From Botryosphaeria dothidea (lineage: Eukaryota > Ascomycota > Dothideomycetes > Botryosphaeriales > Botryosphaeriaceae): a stretch of DNA of 64,000 nucleotides. The translations under genes were made by a program, and so were the position numbers. The stretch covers positions 5,208,001-5,272,000 of the forward strand of contig WWBZ02000001.1 in NCBI GenBank assembly GCA_011503125.2. Direction: 5' to 3'. This document shows positions 33,454 to 43,932 of the stretch, one piece after another; the stretch's first letter is position 1, and every line of letters begins with the position of its first letter. The notes beneath the pieces were generated by a model that did no database searches, was not told the DNA's origin, and was given only the letters and a program-made list of their open reading frames with translations.

Positions 33454-33794
33454 TCGAGCTCTAGCTTTGTGAGGAAGTGGGTCTGTAGGATAGTTTATCG
33501 GACGGTTTTGCTGTCACCCAACATGCTGTGCCGCACCGACTCGGCCAAATAAAAGATAGTGAATGTCAGACTGAAAGCAGCTGCCAATAATTAGGCGGTC
33601 TTGTGATTTGAACTGCTATTGGCGCGCTTATCACCTATGGCGTTGGCCAGTGCCTCCATGTTCATCGGAAGGTTGCCCGATTCCCACCGGGCAGTTTTAT
33701 CCCGGGATGGCAGGGTTCCGAGACATTGAAACTATTTAAGACATGTTCAAACGGCGTAGAATTTCGACAGTACCCGCTCAGCAGAGTTCTTCCC
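33454..33794. other. Gene-free promoter region
   Basis: No gene or clear TATA box. A small GCCCG...CGGGC hairpin lies near 33676-33692. Confidence 0.35.
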
Positions 33795-35758
33795 ATGTCG
33801 AAGTCCAGCGACGACGTCTCCGTCGGTAGAGGAGATTTACCCTCCTCTGCCAGCTCCACGGAAGACGATGAACTATCTCAATCAATGGGAGCAACCCATG
33901 AGGTTCGAATCTTCTTTTCCTTTTCTTTTCTTCAAGAACACGTTTCTTACAATGCCCTTAGGGAGGCCAACGCTCTAAGTCAAGCTGCTTTACTTGTCGA
34001 CGTCGGAGGAAGAAATGTGACGAAAGGAAGCCCTGCTGTAAGACATATGATATCTCACGACGGCCCATTTGCTAAGATTTATACAGGCCAGAACTGTGAA
34101 GAACAAGGGCTTCAATGCATGTGGGCAACGAAGATCGCCCGATCCCGATCCTTATCCCACCTTCACGCTGAACAAACAGGAACTTCTGAGGCAGGGAGGT
34201 TAGTCGCTGCCAGTCTACGGAATTTGATGACTTCTGACACATTGGGTTACAGCGAACGCAAGCCTCCAAAGACCGAGTACCCTGTGGTTATTTCCATAGA
34301 GGTCGACTCTGATAAGGAGGTAGACCAATCCGCCTCAAACACGAACAACATCCGTCAACCAGCCACAGGTGGTGAAGACGGTGCATCCAAGTACGTCTTC
34401 CATTGCCTATTCAATTTTCGTCGATCTTAATGCTCTTAGGCGGAGTCCCATGACTGTCGACCATCCAGGATGGCATCGTGATGAGCAGCACAACTCTCGA
34501 TATCCATACTTGCCCCACGGACCTACTGAATCCCCCAAGAAGGGAGGAATACCGATGGGGGATGCCGATCTGCCGGCGCGCTTTCCAGTCAAGCGCCTGG
34601 AAGACGCCCAGACCGATGCGCCAACGCATTCTCAGCGCCACGAGCAAGATCAGTTGCAGAGAAGTACCCGGTCAGGTGTTGCCATCGAGTTTGCTCAAGA
34701 TACCCGGCATCACGTCCACCATGACGTCCAGAAGACCTTTCGGCATCCTCCCACTCAAAAGCTACCGAGCAGATCTGAGGATAAAGCCCAAAATCAACCT
34801 CAGGTCCAGCCCCGTGAAGCTCATAAGGTTGATACGCTTCCAGGCATTCCGCAATTTCCTCCTGGTCAATTTGACCCCCAACAACAGGCCCAAGCCTCAA
34901 ATGTCCAAAGTGCTTTCCAGGTTTTTCCGATGCGGCCTGGCTCGCAGAAGAAGATGCTACCTCGGCTTCTTCCTCAGCCTTGTCAGAGTGTTGAGCAGAC
35001 TTCAAGGGGTCCTCTGGCCCTCTTCCCGAGTCAGTACGACACCTCATCGCGATCTCAACCTCGGAACTTCACGTACCCTTATCCTCCGGCCCCTACCTCG
35101 CATCCAGCCACGTACCGGATGTCTCCGAGCAAAACAAAGATGCTGAAGGGTCAAACTTATAGTCCCTCTAACTCTGAATTGGTATACGACCGGACGAAGT
35201 GCCGCGCCATGCTTTCCCACTTTAACTCCGGCGAGAACGCTTCCGCATCGGCGGAGAAACGAAGGCAGCTGGCGAGGGGCATCCTGGCCAGCGTCGGAGT
35301 TGGTGTGGAGATCGAATCTCCCTTCCGCTGTGAGTATGGATACAATATCCGAATTAGATCAGGCACCTTCATTGGCCCGGAATGTATCATCGAAGATCCA
35401 TGCATTATTTCCATTGGCTCAAACTGCGTTATCGGCCCCCGAGTTACCATCTCTGGCAAGAAGAGCTCGTCTAATATGAATGATCGTAATGGAAGTCGAT
35501 CTCTCTTCTTTGGCTCCGAAGTATGGATCGGAGATCAGGTATGCATTAAGACTGGGGTGGTTATCCACGCCGGTGTAAGAATCGGCCGAGGTTCCACGAT
35601 ATTGGCTGGCGCAGTTGTTACAGAGGTGAGTGTTTGTTCCAAACCATGCTTAAGCCTGGAAACTAAACTTTCAGTCTATCGAGGAAAATGGAAAGGCCGG
35701 TGGCAATCCCGCAACTATCTTTACCTATTGGCCCCCGTACAAACGGGTGAAGATTTGA
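33795..35758 (+). CDS. Zn2Cys6 zinc cluster fused to a hexapeptide-repeat acetyltransferase (585 aa)
   Basis: Exons are 33795-33902, 33962-34037, 34087-34390, 34440-35625 and 35675-35758. Introns are 59, 49, 49 and 49 bp; the first has a weak GTTCGA donor. Splicing builds a complete binuclear cluster that no unspliced frame shows: cysteines 45, 48, 55, 62, 65 and 72 (C-x2-C-x6-C-x6-C-x2-C-x6-C, starting CFTCRRRRKKCDE). A disordered Pro/Gln/Ser-rich linker follows. The last ~160 residues have a Mac-like helix (YDRTKCRAMLSHFNSGENA) and a left-handed beta helix (NIRIRSGTFIGPECIIEDP, IGSNCVIGPRVTI, VWIGDQVCIKTGVVIHAGVR), as in maltose/galactoside O-acetyltransferases. Some fungi carry this fusion; it may be a regulator derived from, or using, an acetyltransferase. 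Confidence 0.8.
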
Positions 35759-36677
35759 TTTTAGATGGAGTTTCTTAAATTAAAGACAGCTCTCTCGGCC
35801 CATTTTCACCTCTGGCGAGATATAAAATGCAACATTTGAATCCATTCATATCTTCGTATTCCGTAATTCCATGTATAAACCTATATATAACTTCCTTTCG
35901 CGGGTTATAGACCACTGTGTACCATTGTTGGTGCAGAAAATTCGCCTTCATCCATGCACTCTACCTCCACCTCAACCTTCGCAGTGTCAAAGCTGTATTA
36001 ACAGACATCTCCAATCCCGCTAGTGACGTTACCAAGCATACAGGATGAGGCTGACGCGCCGAAGCATTCCCTGAAGCTTCTGTCAGCGCGCACAAGCAAA
36101 GTCAGTAACTTGTAGGCAGTCACACCATTGAATCATGACAATTCCATTAGGTATGCTCTTTGGGAGTGCAATGCGGACAGCCTGATCCCCGGCACAATCC
36201 CTAGGTTAAGCTGTTGTAGCAAATGGGAGGAAGCTACTATTTTGGAAGCTTATGGTCGCCTCACAGCTGACATTTCTTTTATTTGAGAGTCTGGAGAGTC
36301 GTTGAGTGATAATCATTCTAATACCGAGGTGCAAAGACAGACTCGAAGATTAGGTCCGCACCGGCTTGCAGAGTGGCCACCGGAGACGTCATGCATGGAA
36401 GGGGTTGGTTGAACGGAAGTATTTGCGCAGTGGCCCGATTCAGAACAATAACAGAGACGAGAGTGAAAGCAAACATATTGAGTGAGATGACGGATCAATG
36501 CGACCTTCTGTTTCAAGCGTGGCAAAGGCTATATATATCACTTTAGGCGCTGGGCCGATGGTCGAGATCCACTTTCCACCCACCGGCATCCCTTCGTGCG
36601 TATTCCCGCAACCCGGAAACGGGTGTGCTGGAAACTAGTAAGCACGCCAGGTCAAGGGCCTGAGTTCCTGATTATTT
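35759..36677. other. 0.9-kb gene-free stretch
   Basis: I see no gene. A TATATATAT run (about 36529-36537) may serve the gene at 36678 or mark a separate promoter. Confidence 0.4.
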
Positions 36678-37234
36678 ATGGTCCTTGGCTATCTACACGA
36701 TCCACCAAACAGGATGACGTTTCCATACTTAATCAAGACACGGGACGCTCTAGTCTTCACCATCCCCTCTCAAGCTGTAGTGAATAAAATTGAGGAAGAT
36801 GCAGAGGCAACACAGTTACGGGTCCGGGCTGCAGCTCGAGTTCTTGAGAGAAACGTGCGTCGAGTGAACGTACTACTCGATGTAATGCCCTTCGAAATCT
36901 TGCCGGTGGCCGACAGGAGCGAGAGGCTCATAAGGTTGTTCCTACCTCCACCACCTCACCTAGAAGCTACACTCGCTAGCTCCACTCCAACTCGATATAC
37001 TCTGCCTTCATATCCCCATTCCAAACCGACCAGGACGAACTACAAGCCGAAACTTGCGACGATACCAGAGGAAGCTATTCCGTCCGAGCTGCAGTCTTCT
37101 TCCAAAAACAATAAGGTGAGTCAGACGTCAAAAACTCTATATCACTTGCTGAGTTATGAATGTAGGTCTATTTCAAGCTCAGGTCTAAATACATTGAACT
37201 CCGAGATATATGGTCGCTGTGGCCAAGAATTTGA
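36678..37234 (+). CDS. Hypothetical protein (168 aa), two exons
   Basis: Exons are 36678-37115 and 37166-37234, with a 50-bp phase-0 intron (GTGAGT...GAATGTAG). ATG 36678 or the in-frame ATG 36714 (MTFPYLIKTRDALVFTIPSQ) may start it, and an upstream exon is possible. A helical basic segment (LRVRAAARVLERNVRRVNVL) is followed by a Pro/Ser/Thr-rich region and a short terminal exon (VYFKLRSKYIELRDIWSLWP). No recognised domain or targeting signal. Confidence 0.45.
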
Positions 37235-38080
37235 TCCGTATGTATATAGCAATCAATAAGAATCATCTTCTGGTTAATGAGGATGAGACGGTACCCAGCT
37301 TGATATCCATCTATGTGACACGAGCGCCGTTACTTCATCTAAAGTTCCGGGGTTTGAGTGCTGCTGACCACTTGCGAATGCATTTATAGGCAGAATAAGA
37401 ACGTCTCCGAAGAGGATGGCGTCTTCCAAGCCCGAAAAAGCCTCTCCGCTCCCAGTGTAACCACTACTCTCTAAGACATGCCGGTAAACAGCGGCTGTAA
37501 ATGCTCGAGGCCCAGTAAGACTGATGACATCATCGAAGGATAAGTAAGATAATTGACATTCTTCTGGACATCTTTAACCACATGGCGCATTAAGGGGTGG
37601 TGCGGCTTGGACATGATTGTAAACGGAGTCTACGTGACCATGACACAATGCGTGCCAGCGTGCACGGCAAAGCCAGATGAACGAAATCAAAGTGCAGGCG
37701 CCGAGAAAGAGCCGTCTGGCCCTTGCCGACGTTGGTATCGAACGCTGAGAAGAACGAAGCAGCATTTCCGTGGTAGCTCAAAAATGTAATGGGGAGGGAT
37801 GGTTGAAATTGCTCTCTACTCCACATGTTTTGAGGATTATTTGTAGGCGCTGACCATACGCGCTGGTCATGCCCGACGATCTAACCTCCGCCGGGTTCGG
37901 AGGAACGCAGTAAAGTAGGTATGGAAAATAATCAACAGACGCCATAGGTAACTTCTAGTCCAAGAAATTACATGTTACAAGACAATACATTTACTATAAG
38001 GAATCGATAGAGGAATAGAGTAGAAATTCTCTACAAACGCAGACACTTTTCCTTAATATCCTGTCATTCGTGGGCAGTTA
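37235..38080. other. Gene-free stretch left of the MITE
   Basis: Overlapping open frames on both strands near 37550-37830 look like shadows of each other and show no domain. A CCTCCG...CGGAGG hairpin lies around 37886-37904. Confidence 0.35.
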
Positions 38081-38374
38081 AACGTCGTTGGCGGGGAGGC
38101 GGAACGGACGGGGAGACGGAACCACCAATAGGATATTTGTCGGTTCTACTGCCAAGCGCGATAGATCACGCAAAACGTAGCTTACTTAACCCAACCCTCT
38201 CCCGCCTAGCTAGCGGCATCGCCAATTAGCTGCTAGGGATTGAGGAGCGGTAAGAAGATATCGCGGGATATTACCGTATTCCTATTTAATTTCGCTGATA
38301 AGCTGGTATAACCGATGAAACTCCTATTGGTGGTTCCGCCTCCCCGTCCGTTCCGCCCCCCCGCCAACGACGTT
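38081..38374. mobile_element. MITE-like element with 53-bp terminal inverted repeats
   Basis: The left arm (38081-38133, starting AACGTCGTTGGCGGGG) and the right arm (38322-38374, ending CGCCAACGACGTT) are inverted copies of each other over 53 bp with only two mismatches. Both mismatches are G/A transitions. The 188-bp centre has no open frame, so the element is non-autonomous. The total is 294 bp. I cannot fix the target duplication; the flanks contain TTA on both sides but not in perfect register. A DNA transposon of unknown superfamily must have moved it. Confidence 0.82.
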
Positions 38375-38921
38375 AGTCTGGTGTTCCTGCTCGTTGCCGC
38401 TTGGGCCCTGGCGGACCATGTTCCCCAAATCCCGAACGCCTGCAGCGCGAGTCACTCGCGTCGCCAGTCCGCTGAAGCCGAACCAAGACTTAACAGCACA
38501 CGACTCAGCTGCAGACGCGCCATGCGCCGATGCAGGGGAATCCTTGTATATCACGTCAACGCCGCACACCGCGCCAGGATCCAACCAGCAAAGCTTTCCA
38601 ACACGCCACTCGGGACACCAGCTCCATTGAGATGCTAGAGCATCCTCGCTCCGAAGCAATGTTGAAAGTTATACTATTCCCTAGCTGTGCGGCCGCTCAT
38701 TCCTAAGAATTTGGAATTGATGTGCGTCGCGTAATCTTTTCTGGGGTGACGGCGGCTAAGATCATCGGGTGGATTCTCGGAGGTATACACTGACGCACAG
38801 ATTGAATACCCATTCGTTCGGTAGTTGGATCTACATATGTGGGCCCTAGGCAGACGCCGGGGAAGCCGGGAGCTGAAGCTCTTCGGCCATAGTGACTATA
38901 TGAATCATGGCCCCAACGGTA
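38375..38921. other. Gene-free stretch right of the MITE
   Basis: GC-rich with open frames on both strands and no domain or splice pattern. No gene called. Confidence 0.35.
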
Positions 38922-39608
38922 TCACTGCGCAACGGTTTCCATCCGCTGCGCCGCATCCTCGTACTCGCAGGTACATCCAGGCTCCTCGCAGGTGCCTTGG
39001 GGCGATTGCTGGCTGTACCGCTCAACAATCACGCTGTGAACTGACTCGATCCATCGGGTAACCTCCTCCAGCCAAGCCCGGTGGCTGTCCATGTCCTGGC
39101 GTATCTCACGCAACTCACTTCTCACCCTGGACAAATCGCTACCAAATTAGCACAAATCTGACAGCTGTCAATGATTTTCCGCTCACTTTTTCAATTCAGC
39201 CATCGGGTAAAGCTCGCGTGCTTGGTCGTCCGCGAGGTCTGCATCTGAGATTGAGCGCTTCAGTTTGCCCCTGGCCTCCCCCAGGCATTCGTTGTCAACT
39301 CCGGATCCTTCGCCCGCTTCCGAGCGCTTAACACGGTCCACGGGAACTGGATCCTGCCCAGTTCCGGGCCAATCGGTCTCTGCCGTGCGCTTAATGCTTT
39401 CATCCGATGCATTTTCCAGGCTGACGTCGGGCCAGCCGACCTCAGACGACAGTGCATTACACAGCCTGGAGAATTCTGTGGGGGAAAAAGGAGAAGCCGT
39501 GCTGAATTCATGGCCAAAGAAGGGATTGGAGGGAGACCATGAAACGAAAGTTCCGCCATCCGTACTAATAGTCGGATTCATGTCGGAGGGGTGATTTCCG
39601 GTGTTCAT
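38922..39608 (-). CDS. Hypothetical helical protein (208 aa)
   Basis: Exons are 39608-39187 and 39126-38922, joined by a 60-bp intron (GTGAGC...GTCCAG) in phase 2. The start is ATG 39608 (MNTGNHPSDMNPTISTDGGT), preceded by a TATA box. The N-terminal part is Ser/Pro-rich. The second exon encodes an amphipathic helix or coiled coil (VRSELREIRQDMDSHRAWLE, EVTRWIESVHSVIVERYS) and a Cys-containing acidic tail (CEEPGCTCEYED). No family recognised. Confidence 0.5.
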
Positions 39609-39685
39609 GTTGGGGAGATTTTTGCCTCGTTGATAGACACACTTGCGATTTACGGACTGTACACTGTGGTCTCAGTCTACACATA

Positions 39686-39693
39686 TATTTATA
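39686..39693 (-). promoter_or_regulatory. TATA box of the 39608 gene
   Basis: TATAAATA on the minus strand, about 78 bp upstream of ATG 39608. Confidence 0.4.
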
Positions 39694-40046
39694 TGCCCTC
39701 TGTCACAACTCTGGCAGGACATGATTAATGCATATCTTGGATAAATCGGTTGGCACGTTCTTGAAAGCCGCCATACAACAAGCCGCGTTCCGGGAGCCAG
39801 GAACTGTAATCCTGCAAGCTTCAATCACGCCGGCTGGCAGGGTTACATTCTACAAAGAGAAAACTATATCATTAGCCGATTTTTGGTGATATGGAAGCGC
39901 TAGGTCACTACGTCATCATGCAACGGTGTTACTCACGGTGGCAAGGGCGAAGCGGTTGCGGTAAATGTGCCCATTGGACTAATAAAAACAAACTAAAAAA
40001 AATAGTCCACCTTCATCACACTGCCTTTCTCCACAGTACAAAGGAT
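39694..40046. other. Gene-free spacer
   Basis: No gene or repeat recognised. Confidence 0.35.
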
Positions 40047-41309
40047 TCAAACCCGGCCAGCTCCACAAACGGCAGCAGCGACAAAGAAGGGACGTCCTCT
40101 CGGAGGTAAGGGTGCTGCGTGGGTTAGCGTCATCCCACAGGCTGGGTTGACTTCACGTACTGGCTTCTCCACCTTGGCATCCGCACTTTTTCCTTGGTTG
40201 AACAAATCATCCAAAAAGTCTATCAGCTGCTTGGCTCCACTCCAGGGCTTAGGCTTGATGAGGCCAAACACTTTATTAGTGGCTCTCTGTTGACGTACGC
40301 GTTCCACATCTGTGTGTCTATCGGCATCTCGCGCGTCCATACACTGTAACAGCAATAGACCAAGTTGCTCAAAGTCTGAATTCGGTAGTTTACCTTGAAA
40401 TTCAGTTGCATTACCAAAATCAGCTGTATAACGTGAGATTCTTGACCAAAGCTCGAAAGATGGACACAATACCTAATTTAAGGAGCATTGACCTCCCGCA
40501 AACCCTCGTCGTTTGTAATGATATGTTTCCGTGGGTAATTCCAAGTGCGCTGATGTGGCGAATAGCAGAGAAGACCTGAAGAGTTTAAGTACGATTCAAC
40601 AGTGCGAAGGGGAATAGCAGTACCGATTGTGCAATAAGACGGATATGCGGTTCTTCAAATCTGACATGAACGCTGAGAACTTCTTCAAGGGTGAACCGGC
40701 AATATTCCAGTTCAATATAGACATCGTCATCCTGAAGGAATACTTCGATCATCTTGACGATATTTGGATGTGAGAGCTTTCGCAGCAAGTTGGCTTCTTT
40801 AAGACCTCCACCAGCACGGCTTAACTCTTTCACCATAGACATTGATTGGGGTTCGTCCTTGTTCATGCACACGATAAGCTCAGACTTTCCTTGTATAACC
40901 GTTCCGAGGCGTTTCAGATGATCCCAGGGGTCACCATCCTGCGTGCGAACGTACACGTCGACAGCCAAAGACTTGCCAACCCCCCGCGGAGACAAAAAGT
41001 TATTACTTTCAGAGACTTTGTCGGGCGAAATCCCCCGAGCGACTGCCTTTGTGGGGGGTAGATGAGCAGGCGGCGGAGATGCTGGTGGAGACCTGGTATG
41101 AGTGTCGACTGGTTTGGGTTGGACTAGAGGTGGAGGTGGAGTGATTGCAGGTGACCGCTTCTTGGACGAATTCTCGAGAATCGTATCTTCTCTGGCTAGG
41201 AACGTTTCACGCCAGTAGATTGAGCTTTCTGAAAGATGAGCGCACTATGAGTTGGCACGAAAGGAGCCTAAGGCCTCGGGTGACGGTTGAAAGCTTCTTC
41301 GGTAAGCAT
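40047..41309 (-). CDS. Protein kinase-like protein, probably a pseudokinase
   Basis: Exon 1 is 41309-41285 (MLTEEAFN). An intron 41229-41284 leads to exon 2, 41228-40624, and an intron 40576-40623 to exon 3 from 40575. The last exon is 40472-40047. The donor ending exon 3 is uncertain: the best fit, GTTTGC, would give a 31-bp intron. The N-terminus is Pro-rich and basic (SSKKRSPAITPPPP). The kinase N-lobe has ELSRAGGGLKEANLLRKLSH, PNIVKMIEVFLQDDDVYIEL and EYCRFTLEEVLS. The catalytic loop reads ITHGNISLQT, lacking the HRD aspartate, and there is no DFG. The C-lobe is SDFEQLGLLLLQCMD...KPWSGAKQLIDFLDDLF. Catalysis is unlikely. Confidence 0.6.
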
Positions 41310-41740
41310 CGTGCGCGTTCTCTGTATATTTCCTTGGTTTACTGTAGAATAATAACACTAGAGTGAGAGGGCGGGCTGAAGTCTCAAAGATCTTCAGCAC
41401 CCAGCATGGCGAAATCCTGCCCGCTAACCCATGACACGCGCGCGCCAACGCACCGTGGGGCGGAACCAATTCATCGGACTGTTTTAGACTCCACTATCCC
41501 AATCGCGCGTATTTAAAGCATTGAAGTTTTTTTTTCTTGCTAATTATAGCCTGGATATGTAGGTGGAAAATACTAGCATTGATAAATAAGCCTATTTCTA
41601 AGTCAATAAACACCATGCCCTTTTCACAGCCACCCACCTCACCAACGCATTCATGCTTCCGGTCACTATCAATTAGCCACTCTCTCAAGACACAATTACC
41701 GCCCACATACTTCAGTCTTTACCCGTCATTGAGATCCAGC
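41310..41740. other. Promoter region of the 41741 gene
   Basis: A TATTTAAA word lies near 41511-41518. An in-frame ATG at 41615 could extend the next gene by 42 Ser/Pro-rich residues. Confidence 0.35.
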
Positions 41741-42285
41741 ATGGCAACCGGAAACAGCCACACCAGCGGATACCCCAATATCGTGTCGCTGCCACAACTC
41801 CCTACTAGCGCCATAGACGGCCAAACTCTCTCGCGGCTCCTTCAATTCGAGAGACAAGCTCATCAGCTTACTTTGGAAGCTTTTGAAGATCGTGGCCAGA
41901 AAATTCGAGCTCTTGAAGATGAGGTCCAGCGGCAATCGAATGCTTCAACCGGCTGGGCGTGGAGCTACTCTCAGTGTGCGGCCCTCCTCCGTGAAAAGGA
42001 TCTAGAAATTCAGCAATTAAGGAACAAAGTACAAGAAGTAGAGAGACAGGAAAGAAACCCTTCCGTTATATTGCAATATTCTATTAACTTTACTTGCAGC
42101 AACGGTTCCGACTCGATCATGGTGCCCCAAAAGACCGACAAATCAAGGTTCTCAAGAGACGGCTTGCTCGCCTGAGCAGGGATTTGACCAGGGACGTTCG
42201 AGGCTTAGAAACTCCTCATCAGCAAGATTTAAAAGAAAGTGGTTCACACGATATAGAATCAGCTTGTCCTGATCATGCCCCTTAA
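41741..42285 (+). CDS. Small coiled-coil protein (157 aa), W-x3-Y family
   Basis: Exons are 41741-42028 and 42100-42285, with a 71-bp phase-0 intron (GTACAA...CTATTAAC...TTGCAG); a 35-bp alternative starting GTTATA also keeps frame. A helix (LLQFERQAHQLTLEAFEDRG) leads to STGWAWSYSQCAALLREKD, then an acidic coiled coil (LEIQQLRNK) and a basic second helix (QIKVLKRRLARLSRDL). The W-x3-Y plus acidic coiled-coil layout matches the proteins at 8986-9465 and 50242-51008. Function unknown. Confidence 0.55.
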
Positions 42286-42354
42286 GCATCAATAAGTCAA
42301 GGTCATTAGTTGTATCATAGGTCATTAAATCGACACAGCTTAATATAAATTCCC

Positions 42355-43439
42355 CTAATGAAATTTTTGTTGACGAGATTCGAAAGCTTCAACGAGATCG
42401 GCATGGATATGCCTCTTGAGTACCCAGCTGTTATGCTCCGGACCATACCCCTCCCACTTGACCAGATAACTAACAACTCGCCTCTTTCCCCCATACCGCC
42501 GACGCGCACGACGCTTAAGTAGGCAGTCAACGTAGTACCGATTGGTCACAGGATCAACCGGGGGCGGCGGTGATTTCAGCGGAAGTATATTTGTTCCGGC
42601 TGCGGTGATCTCGTCGTGATCGATGACATCACTAAGATCAATAATGCGCTCCAGGTGGTTATCCCTTCCGCTTCGACGTCGAATACCGTGCAATGCAGTC
42701 CCTTCAGAAGAGAATGGAGAAGGAGAGGCTTCCAAGTGTCCTGTTGCCAACATCTGACGAGCGGAGAGGGGCTTGGTGTTGTTTTTGGTTCCAACTGTAA
42801 GAGTTGTTTGACGGGATGTTTCACCCACCATTCCAGAGGAATCTGGGGTTTCTAAAGAAAATATCAGTAATGCAAACCTCTAACCAACTACTCAAACACA
42901 GTCTCGGCTCTTCTTGTCATACCTTGAATAGGCCGAGTCCGTGGGATTGCCCCATTGGACGTCCCGGATACATCTCTCTATCTGATCATCTGATGTTGCG
43001 CCGCGATTTCATAAAAACCGTTGTGCATGATGCCTTCAGGTACGCTCAATCGGCTAACCGTGAAGGGCTCGACCAGAGGCTTTGGCACGGAGATCTCCGG
43101 AAGGACACACTGATTATCAAGATCTAGGCCGCTGGTATTCACCTGCGGAGGAAAAGGGTCCGTAAGAGCCATAGTTTGTTGCCTCCTCCAATGCGAATGT
43201 GGCAGAAGTGTAGAAGGAGAGGGAAGGGGGCTGCTGGACAAAGCACCATCCTCCAAGTCGAAAAGGTCCGAAACTGCTTCTCGGTCTCTATCATGATGTT
43301 GAGAAGGGATAGTTTCAGAGGTCACACGCCCTCGACCACGGAGAATTGCTCCGAGAGAAGGAAGGGAGGAGCCGTCCGTGGACGAGCAAACCTCTGGGTC
43401 AAAACGGGTAGAAGGAGTGCTGAGTTTCAAAAAAGCCAT
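42355..43439 (-). CDS. Chromodomain protein (315 aa)
   Basis: Exons are 43439-43044, 42977-42923 and 42851-42355; introns are 66 and 71 bp. The first intron removes an in-frame TAG while keeping the frame. The start is ATG 43439 (MAFLKLSTPSTRFDPE), downstream of a minus-strand TATA box. The C-terminal 60 residues are a chromodomain: YYVDCLLKRRARRRYGGKRR, then VVSYLVKWEGYGPEHNSWVL and a terminal helix (DLVEAFESRQQKF). The aromatic cage is partly kept (Y, W, with W/N-S-W). Chromodomains bind methylated histone H3; in fungi they occur in HP1-like proteins and in retroelement integrases. There is no integrase or reverse transcriptase here, so it is a stand-alone gene. Confidence 0.75.
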
Positions 43440-43522
43440 TTCTTCGATAAGTCGTGACTTAAATGAGGCGGCGGGTTGATAGAATGTGTCGAGGAAACGG
43501 TGAAATGCGAGAGCGCAGCCCA

Positions 43523-43530
43523 TATTTATA
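43523..43530 (-). promoter_or_regulatory. TATA box of the chromodomain gene
   Basis: TATAAATA on the minus strand, about 84 bp upstream of ATG 43439. Confidence 0.45.
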
Positions 43531-43932
43531 ATGGCAGCCGTGTGCACAGACTCTCGTGATCCAATTGCGACAGCTTATATCCTGGGCCCACTTCTCGGAA
43601 TTAGGTCGCCGCGACCTTCCTCTGGATGAATCACCAGAAGTCTACAATGACATAAGTTTACTTTATCCTGTGTCACAAACGTCAAAGGCAGTGCAATGCA
43701 AGGTCTCCATTGGAATACCCTACTGGCATTTATGCAAAGAGACAGCATTAACAAGAACACACGATAAGAGAACTTGTAAAAATATACATTTATTCTGGAG
43801 TAACTCCTAATCTATATGGCTAAGTAAAAAGAGAAACGAGTGTGGAGCTCAATTTATGAAATTTTATCTGATGCGTCAACATCGCATATCCTCGGCCAAT
43901 GTTGTTTGCGTTGACTAAATACACCTCCACAC

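Noticed and set aside
37553..37826. Small overlapping frames on both strands
   Set aside because: Mutual shadows without motifs or splice signals.
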